From contig NZ_RIZI01000147.1 of the NCBI RefSeq assembly GCF_003721225.1, positions 1-21,250 of the forward strand: a stretch of 21,250 nucleotides of DNA. Reading direction: 5' to 3'. How positions within the stretch are numbered: the stretch's first letter is position 1; each line of letters begins with the position of its first letter. This DNA comes from Acidithiobacillus sulfuriphilus. Lineage in GTDB: Bacteria; Pseudomonadota; Gammaproteobacteria; Acidithiobacillales; Acidithiobacillaceae. Of the stretch, positions 16,455 through 21,250 are shown in pieces. Below the pieces are notes generated by a model. It saw only the letters and a program-made list of their open reading frames with translations. It did no database searches and had not been told where the DNA came from. The position numbers and the translations under genes were made by a program.

Positions 16455-16910
16455 ATGGGAACGGCACTGAAACTGGATACAAGCGCCGGTTTGTATCATC
16501 AGGATTTCTACGTCTGGACCATGGAGCAGGCCGATCTCCTGCGCCGCCACAAACCCGACTGGATGGATTGGGAAAACGCCGCCGAGGAACTCGAATCCAT
16601 GGGCAAAAAGGATCGTCGCGAACTTGTCAGCCGCATGACCGTCTTGCTCATGCACCTTGCGAAGTGGTACTGGCAAGCAGAAAAGCGATCCCCTGGCTGG
16701 TCAGGGACCATCGAAGAACAGCGGGAGCAAATAGAGTTCAGCCTGAACGACTCCCCCAGTCTCCGGAGCTTTCTCCAATACTCCTTTCCAGAGGCATGGG
16801 GGCGAGCCATCAAAAAGGCGGCGAGAGAAACCGGTCTTCCCCTCTCCACTTTTCCCGAGGCCTGCCCTTGGCCCATTGAGGACGTCCTGGGCGACTGGAT
16901 GCCGGAGTGA
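16455..16910 (+). CDS. DUF29 family protein
   Basis: A 151-residue soluble protein of the DUF29 family, common in cyanobacteria and some chemolithotrophs, with no established function. Recognisable segments are LYHQDFYVWTMEQADLLRR (14-32), DWENAAEELESMGKKDRREL (38-57), MTVLLMHLAKWYWQ (61-74) and a C-terminal LSTFPEACPWPIEDVLGDWM. Length fits the family. The ATG at 16455 has AGGAG upstream. It is lower in GC than gmd, stands alone with no partner gene, and separates gmd from the glycosyltransferase. The remnants on its two sides show that it, or a segment carrying it, was inserted there. Confidence 0.85.
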   Translation: MGTALKLDTSAGLYHQDFYVWTMEQADLLRRHKPDWMDWENAAEELESMGKKDRRELVSRMTVLLMHLAKWYWQAEKRSPGWSGTIEEQREQIEFSLNDSPSLRSFLQYSFPEAWGRAIKKAARETGLPLSTFPEACPWPIEDVLGDWMPE

Positions 16911-17016
16911 CGAAGCGCGTTCGCGAAGCGGTAGCTCATGGCCGGCGGCTCTCTAAGGCCATTCCGCCATTTGCATCAGGAGCAGGGCGATTACCCCTTG
17001 CCGTGTTGGAGCACTA

Positions 17017-18177
17017 GTGTCCCTTAAGCCCCTGCGAGTGGCTATCGTCCACGACTGGCTGGTCACCTATGCCGGGGCCGAGCGGGTGTTACGGGAGATG
17101 CTGACGCTGTATCCGCAGGCGGATCTCTTCGCCGTGGTGGATTTCCTGAGTGATGCCGACCGCGAACGGCTCCTGGGCAAGCAGGCGCAGACGACTTTCA
17201 TTCAAAATCTGCCCTGGGCACGGAAAAAATATCGCGGCTATCTGCCCCTGATGCCCCTGGCCATCGAGCAACTGGATCTCTCCGCTTATGACCTGGTGCT
17301 GTCCAGCAGCCATGCGGTGGCCAAGGGGGTGCTTACCGGGCCGGATCAACTGCATATCTGTTATTGTTACACTCCCATCCGCTACGCCTGGGATCTGCAG
17401 CATCAATATCTGCGGGAAAGCGGGCTGAAGGGATGGAAGGGTGCCTTGGCGCGGCTGATGCTGCATTATATTCGCCTCTGGGATGCGCGCACGGCCTTGG
17501 GCGTGGATCATTTCGTGGCGGATTCGGCGTATATCGCCCGGCGGGTGCGCAAGGTATATCGGCGCGAGGCTGCGGTGATTTATCCGCCGGTGGCGGTGGA
17601 CTCCTTCCCCTTGCGCGAGGACAAGGAGGATTTCTACCTGGCGGCCTCGCGCCTGGTACCCTACAAACGCCTGGATCTCATCGTCGCGGCCTTCCGCAGC
17701 CTGCCGGATAAACGCCTGGTGCTCATTGGCGATGGACCGGAGATGGACAAGATCCGTGCGTTGGCGGGGGCCAATGTCGAGATCCTGGGCTATCAGCCCG
17801 ATGCGGTGCTGCGTGACCATCTGCAGCGGGCGCGGGCGCTGATCTTTGCCGCGGAGGAGGACTTTGGCATCCTCCCCGTGGAGGCCCAGGCCTGTGGTAC
17901 TCCGGTGATCGCCTACGGACGTGGTGGAGTGCGGGAAACGGTGCTGGAAGGGCAAACGGGAGTCTTTTTTGAGGAGCAATCGGCGGAGGCCATCGTCGCT
18001 GCCGTGCAGGGTTTCGAGGCCCTGCCCACCTTCTCGCCGGCCGCCTGCCGGGCCAATGCCGAAGGCTTCAGCGAGGAGCGCTTTCGCCGGGACTTTGCGG
18101 CCTTGGTGTCGGCGCGCTGGAGGGAGTTCCAGGAGGGAGCGCGCTGCCATCAAATGGTGGATAGCGGGGGGCAATGA
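17017..18177 (+). CDS. GT4 mannosyl/rhamnosyltransferase, WbaZ/WbpZ-like
   Basis: A 386-residue retaining GT-B enzyme. RVAIVHDWLVTYAGAERVLR (about 8-27) is the start of the acceptor domain, CYCYTPIRYAWD a mid-protein hallmark of WbaZ-like O-antigen mannosyltransferases, ASRLVPYKRLDLIVAAF the start of the donor domain, and AEEDFGILPVEAQACGTPV holds E281-x7-E289. With gmd, rmd and manC beside it, GDP-mannose or GDP-D-rhamnose is the probable donor. The start used now seems to be a GTG at 17017 with GGAG five bases before it; the bases 17038-17075 are the repeat of the remnant at 16336-16373. The first seven codons (SLKPLR) therefore come from the inserted segment. Confidence 0.9.
   Translation: MSLKPLRVAIVHDWLVTYAGAERVLREMLTLYPQADLFAVVDFLSDADRERLLGKQAQTTFIQNLPWARKKYRGYLPLMPLAIEQLDLSAYDLVLSSSHAVAKGVLTGPDQLHICYCYTPIRYAWDLQHQYLRESGLKGWKGALARLMLHYIRLWDARTALGVDHFVADSAYIARRVRKVYRREAAVIYPPVAVDSFPLREDKEDFYLAASRLVPYKRLDLIVAAFRSLPDKRLVLIGDGPEMDKIRALAGANVEILGYQPDAVLRDHLQRARALIFAAEEDFGILPVEAQACGTPVIAYGRGGVRETVLEGQTGVFFEEQSAEAIVAAVQGFEALPTFSPAACRANAEGFSEERFRRDFAALVSARWREFQEGARCHQMVDSGGQ
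17038..17075 (+). repeat. Second copy of the 38-bp GT 5' repeat
   Basis: Matches 16336-16373 with two mismatches (GGCT for GGCC, GACT for GACC). This copy is in the functional gene. With the remnant at the gmd end it brackets about 660 bp that hold the DUF29 gene. Confidence 0.85.
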
Positions 18178-18225
18178 ATTCTTGTTAATGAGGTTTTTCG
18201 GGCAGACCGAAGGGAGTAGACCATC

Positions 18226-19662
18226 ATGCTGATCCCCGTCATCCTCTCCGGCGGTGCTGGAACGCGGCTCTGGCCCTTGTCGCGCCAGAGCCATCCCAAA
18301 CCTTTCCTGGAATTGCCCGATGGCGAGACGCTGTTGCAAAAGACCCTGCAACGGGCCCTGGCCCTGCCTGGCGTGGAGCGTTTTCTGACGGTCACCAACC
18401 GGGAGTATTACTTTCAGACCCGGGACGTCTATCAGCGGGTGCCCGGGGCGGCGGAACGGGGGGCTTTTTATCTCTTGGAGCCGGCGGGCCGCAACACGGC
18501 GCCGGCCATCGCCGCAGCCGCCCTGCAGGCCCGGGAGATGGCGGGTCCCGATGCGCTCCTGCTGGTCCTCCCCGCCGACCATCTGGTGCGGGATCAGGCC
18601 GCCTTCGCCGCCGCCGTCGCCAAGGCACGGCGCTTGGCCGAGCAGGGTTATCTGGTGACCTTCGGCATCACACCGGATCGGCCGGAAACCGGTTTCGGCT
18701 ATATCGAGGGCGGCGAGGCGCTGACGGAAGGGGGAGAGGCCCTGGGCCTGGCGGTGCGCCGCTTCGTGGAAAAGCCCGACGCCGCCACGGCCGCCGCCTT
18801 TTTGGCGCAGGGCGATTATACCTGGAACAGCGGCATGTTCTGCTTTCGCGCGGAGGCGTTCTTGTCCGCCTTGGCGAGCTATCAGCCGCAGCTCGATGGG
18901 GACATCCGCGCCGTCTGGGCCGAGGGGCGGCGCAAGGACGATTATCTGGAGTTGCCCGCCGGTTTTGCCCAGGTGGCGGATATCTCCGTGGACTACGCGG
19001 TGATGGAGAAGACCGATCGGGCCGCCGTGGTGCCGGGGGATTTTGGCTGGACGGATATCGGTTCCTGGACGGCCTTCGGTGACCTGCTTCCCGCCGATGC
19101 CGACGGCAACCGCGTCCTGGGGGAAAGCGTTCTGGAGGACGTCCGGGACTGCATCGTCCATAGCCCGGAGCGTTTGGCGGCATTGCTGGGGGTGGAGGGC
19201 CTGGTGGTGGTGGACACCCCCGACGCCTTGCTCATCGCCCGCAGGGATCGCGATCAGGACGTGAAACGCATCGTCGCCGAGCTCAAGCGGCGCGGCCATG
19301 AGGCCCACAACCTGAACCGCACCGCCCATCGCCCCTGGGGCACCTATACGGTGCTGGAGGAGGGTTCCCGCTTCAAGATCAAACGCATCGAGGTCAAACC
19401 CGGCGCCGCCTTGTCCCTGCAGATGCACTACCACCGCAGCGAGCACTGGATCGTCGTCTCGGGCACCGCCAAGATCGTCAACGGCGAGGACGAAACCCTC
19501 ATCCGTACCAACGAATCCACCTATATCCCCGCCGGCACGCCCCACCGCCTGGTCAATCCGGGCACCATTGTGCTGGTCATGATCGAGGTGCAAAGCGGCG
19601 AGTACCTCGGAGAAGACGACATCGTGCGCTTTGATGACCGCTATGGGCGGACTGCACAGTGA
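18226..19662 (+). CDS. manC: Mannose-1-phosphate guanylyltransferase / mannose-6-phosphate isomerase
   Basis: A 478-residue bifunctional enzyme supplying GDP-mannose. The N-terminal guanylyltransferase has LSGGAGTRLWPLSRQSHPKP (7-26), LPADHLV, GFGYIEGG and FVEKPD, plus GDFGWTDIGSW. The C-terminal cupin isomerase domain starts near HRPWGTYTVLEEGSRFKIKR and has the metal ligands in QMHYHRSEHWIVVSGTA and PAGTPHRLVNPG. Both domains are complete. GGGAG is nine bases before the ATG. It is 48 bp after the glycosyltransferase and in the same operon; downstream an RHH/PIN remnant separates it from the wbaP-like gene. Confidence 0.96.
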   Translation: MLIPVILSGGAGTRLWPLSRQSHPKPFLELPDGETLLQKTLQRALALPGVERFLTVTNREYYFQTRDVYQRVPGAAERGAFYLLEPAGRNTAPAIAAAALQAREMAGPDALLLVLPADHLVRDQAAFAAAVAKARRLAEQGYLVTFGITPDRPETGFGYIEGGEALTEGGEALGLAVRRFVEKPDAATAAAFLAQGDYTWNSGMFCFRAEAFLSALASYQPQLDGDIRAVWAEGRRKDDYLELPAGFAQVADISVDYAVMEKTDRAAVVPGDFGWTDIGSWTAFGDLLPADADGNRVLGESVLEDVRDCIVHSPERLAALLGVEGLVVVDTPDALLIARRDRDQDVKRIVAELKRRGHEAHNLNRTAHRPWGTYTVLEEGSRFKIKRIEVKPGAALSLQMHYHRSEHWIVVSGTAKIVNGEDETLIRTNESTYIPAGTPHRLVNPGTIVLVMIEVQSGEYLGEDDIVRFDDRYGRTAQ

Positions 19663-19684
19663 AGGTGGGGCGCGGCGGGAGGGC

Positions 19685-19713
19685 TTGCCGCAACCCCCAT
19701 ACAACCCCATAAT
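19685..19713 (+). promoter_or_regulatory. Sigma70-like promoter of the RHH-PIN module
   Basis: TTGCCG (19685-19690) and CATAAT (19708-19713) are 17 bp apart, with five of six -10 positions matching consensus. The inverted repeat operator follows immediately and the antitoxin ATG is at 19740. This would also give an internal promoter for the downstream wbaP-like gene. Confidence 0.5.
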
Positions 19714-19730
19714 TGTTGAAAAGTTCAACA
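19714..19730 (+). promoter_or_regulatory. Perfect inverted repeat, likely antitoxin operator
   Basis: TGTTGAA, three bases (AAG), then TTCAACA: 7-bp arms with no mismatch, just after the -10 box and before the ribosome site of the RHH gene. Ribbon-helix-helix antitoxins usually bind such repeats to repress their own transcription. A transcription terminator is unlikely because there is no T-run. Confidence 0.6.
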
Positions 19731-19739
19731 GAGGGTCCC

Positions 19740-19973
19740 ATGGCGACTGTCAACTTCAGTGTTCCTGACGAGGTCAAAAAGGCGTTCAATACGACCTTTC
19801 AAGGTCAGAATAAAAGCGCCATCATTGCTACGCTGATGCGCGAGGCAGTGGAGCGTGCGCAGCGCAAACTGCGTGCCCAGGAGGCTGCGGCCCGCATCCT
19901 GGAGCGCCGCCGGAGCGCCCCCGTGATCACTGCTGCGGAATTCCGCAGCGCATGGGAAAACGGCAGACTGTGA
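19740..19973 (+). CDS. Ribbon-helix-helix antitoxin of a broken PIN module
   Basis: A 77-residue protein with an RHH domain: strand ATVNFSVPDEVK, first helix KAFNTTFQGQ, second helix KSAIIATLMREAVERAQRKL, then a toxin-binding tail (ITAAEFRSAWENGRL). AGAGGG precedes the ATG at 19740. Its stop overlaps the GTG start of the PIN gene (GTGA). The gene itself looks intact, with its promoter and operator, although its toxin is destroyed. It may persist as a local repressor or be on the way to loss. Confidence 0.82.
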   Translation: MATVNFSVPDEVKKAFNTTFQGQNKSAIIATLMREAVERAQRKLRAQEAAARILERRRSAPVITAAEFRSAWENGRL

Positions 19974-20253
19974 TTCTGGTCGTTGACGCCAGCGTGGTCA
20001 GCAAATGGTTTCTGCGTTTTCGCCACGGCGAAGATGAGGTGCCCCGCGCGCTTTCGATTCTGGACCAGGCGGTCTCCGGTCGTCTCCATGTGCTGCAACC
20101 CCCACATTTCTACGCGGAAATGGGGGCGGGCCGGGTGCAGTGCTGATCACCGCCGACCGCCGTTATTTCGCCAAGGCGCGACAAGAGGGGCGGATTCAGT
20201 TGCTGTCTGATCTGGCCGACGACTTTGTAGCGAGCCGGGAGATCCATCCTTAA
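19970..20253 (+). pseudogene. VapC-type PIN toxin gene with internal deletion and frameshift
   Basis: The N-terminus from the GTG at 19970 reads ILVVDASVVSKWFLRFRHGE, with the first PIN aspartate, and continues to LQPPHFYAEMGAG before a stop at 20144-20146. The expected C-terminus follows in the next frame: LITADRRYFAKARQEGRIQL and on to a TAA at 20251-20253, with the last PIN aspartate (TAD). About 60 residues of the core, including the third acidic position, are missing at the junction. The toxin should be inactive. The 3' end is one base from the ATG of the next gene. Confidence 0.8.
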
Positions 20254-20254
20254 G

Positions 20255-21250
20255 ATGAAAAAAAGCCGCGGCAGCGCAAAATTTTCCTGGCCGCCCCTGC
20301 TGCTTTTCTCCGGCGATGCCCTGGCGCTGGCGGCCGCTTTCTATTTCGGGCGCATCGCCCATGCCATTTATTATGACAAAGACGTTCTCCACGTCTTGCT
20401 GCATTGGTGGGGAGCGGCGTTTTCGGCCAACCTGCTGCTTTTCCCCCTCATGGCCTGCATCGCGCTCCTGTGGTTTTTCTTTCGTGGTCATTACAGCCGG
20501 GGCAAGGCCTTTTGGGATGAACTGGGCGAGGTCCTGCAGACGCTCGGCATCCTCGCGCTCTTCAATGCCGCCTTTGCCTTTTCCGGCAAGTTGCCCCTTT
20601 CCCGGCTCTGGCTTTTCAGTACCTGGTTGCTGGCGCTGATCCTGCTGCCCCTGCTGCGCGCGGCCATCCATCTGCTGATCTCCCGCAGTCGCCGCTGGCA
20701 GCGCCCCTATGCGCTGCTCGGCTGCGGTGCCAACGCGGGGGAGGCGGCGCGGGCCTTTGCCAGCGAGCCCCTGCTCGGCTACCGGCTACAGGCGGTCCTG
20801 CTGCCTGCTGAAGCGGGTGCGGTGAGCGGCGACCTCCCTGCGGATATCCCCCGCATCCCCTTGGGATCGGACCCGCTGGTGACCATCGCCCAACTCGGCA
20901 ATCCCCATGTGGTGCTGGCCCTGGAGATGGACCAGTGGCAGACCATGGAGGACTTGATCTGGACTCTGGGCTTGCGCTATCCCGATCTGACCATCGCCCC
21001 TCCCTTGCGCGGCCTGCCGATCTTTGGCCTGGAGACGCTGCATTTCTTTAGCCATGAGGTCTTCATGCTGCGGGCGCGTGACAACCTCGCCCGCCCCGGG
21101 CCGCGGATCATGAAGCGCCTTTTTGACCTGCTGGCGGCCAGCATCCTGGTGCTGCTCCTGTCGCCCTTGCTGCTTTTCCTGGCCTGGCGGATCCGCCGGG
21201 CCGATGGCGGGCCGGTGTTCTTTGTGCAGGAGCGGGTGGGGCGGGAGGGG
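20255..21250 (+). CDS. WbaP-type undecaprenyl-phosphate phosphosugar transferase, 3' end cut by window
   Basis: The first 332 residues of a polyprenyl-phosphate hexose-1-phosphate transferase, which starts repeat-unit assembly on undecaprenyl phosphate in the inner membrane. Four hydrophobic segments fill the first 140 residues (for example LLLFSGDALALAAAFYFG, then LLLFPLMACIALLWFFFRG), followed by a soluble nucleotide-binding-like domain (YALLGCGANAGEAARAF). The conserved catalytic domain begins with MKRLFDLLAASILVLLLSPL and GPVFFVQERVGREG, where the window ends, so the active site is not visible. The long N-terminus favours WbaP (galactose-1-P) over short PglC-like forms; the sugar is uncertain. 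The ATG at 20255 lies right after the PIN remnant, with only a weak ribosome site (GGGAGA 14 bases upstream). Confidence 0.9.
   Translation, partial: MKKSRGSAKFSWPPLLLFSGDALALAAAFYFGRIAHAIYYDKDVLHVLLHWWGAAFSANLLLFPLMACIALLWFFFRGHYSRGKAFWDELGEVLQTLGILALFNAAFAFSGKLPLSRLWLFSTWLLALILLPLLRAAIHLLISRSRRWQRPYALLGCGANAGEAARAFASEPLLGYRLQAVLLPAEAGAVSGDLPADIPRIPLGSDPLVTIAQLGNPHVVLALEMDQWQTMEDLIWTLGLRYPDLTIAPPLRGLPIFGLETLHFFSHEVFMLRARDNLARPGPRIMKRLFDLLAASILVLLLSPLLLFLAWRIRRADGGPVFFVQERVGREG

Noticed and set aside
17089..19728. An 879-codon open frame on the minus strand
   Set aside because: It is antisense to two clear genes (GT4 and manC) and has low-complexity His/Gln/Gly/Arg-rich composition typical of the shadow of GC-rich coding DNA.

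Overview
The window is a polysaccharide (O-antigen or exopolysaccharide) assembly locus from a GC-rich Gram-negative bacterium. Acidithiobacillus or a near relative would fit: an rmd-gmd-mannosyltransferase-manC-wbaP order, a DUF29 gene, and many toxin-antitoxin (TA) modules. That assignment is inferred from gene content and style; no rRNA or other taxonomic marker is present.

Layout. (1) 1-1650, plus strand: the end of a large glycosyltransferase made of a GT2 part fused to a GT4 domain. (2) 1654-3692: a TA-rich stretch with an MNT-HEPN pair on the plus strand, then on the minus strand a VapBC-type RHH/PIN pair and a damaged antitoxin gene. (3) 3692-12480, minus strand: a long compact sugar operon read from right to left. 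In order of transcription it holds rfbF, rfbG, an RmlC-like epimerase, a C-methyltransferase, an MNT and a HEPN gene, an NAD-dependent sugar reductase, a CmcI-type methyltransferase, a Wzx-like flippase, a GT2 and a GT4 remnant. From rfbF to the reductase every junction is a 4-bp ATGA overlap, and the MNT-HEPN pair sits inside this chain. (4) 12497-13435, minus strand: a HepT fragment followed by an intact MNT-HepT pair. (5) 13594-14468: a small membrane protein resembling a two-helix channel, then a poorly coding stretch. (6) 14469-21250, plus strand: rmd and gmd (GDP-D-rhamnose synthesis), a 5' remnant of a glycosyltransferase gene, a DUF29 gene, the intact GT4, manC, an RHH antitoxin with a broken PIN toxin, and the start of a WbaP-type initiating phosphosugar transferase.

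How the genes work together. ManC, Gmd and Rmd make GDP-mannose and then GDP-D-rhamnose for the GT4 enzymes. RfbF and RfbG make CDP-4-keto-6-deoxyglucose. The epimerase, C-methyltransferase and reductase would turn this into a branched CDP-6-deoxy-C-methyl-hexose, possibly O-methylated by the CmcI-type enzyme. WbaP starts the lipid-linked unit and the flippase exports it.

The most unusual signal is the mixing of small TA-type modules with the glycan genes. There are three HEPN-MNT pairs of different families and two RHH-PIN pairs, one of them broken. One HEPN-MNT pair is translationally coupled inside the sugar operon. Two modules (MNT-HEPN at 1798-2581 and DUF29 at 16455-16910) are flanked by partial duplicates of the end of the neighbouring glycosyltransferase gene, which points to a recurrent insertion-with-duplication process. 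No transposase, tRNA, rRNA or CRISPR array was seen.
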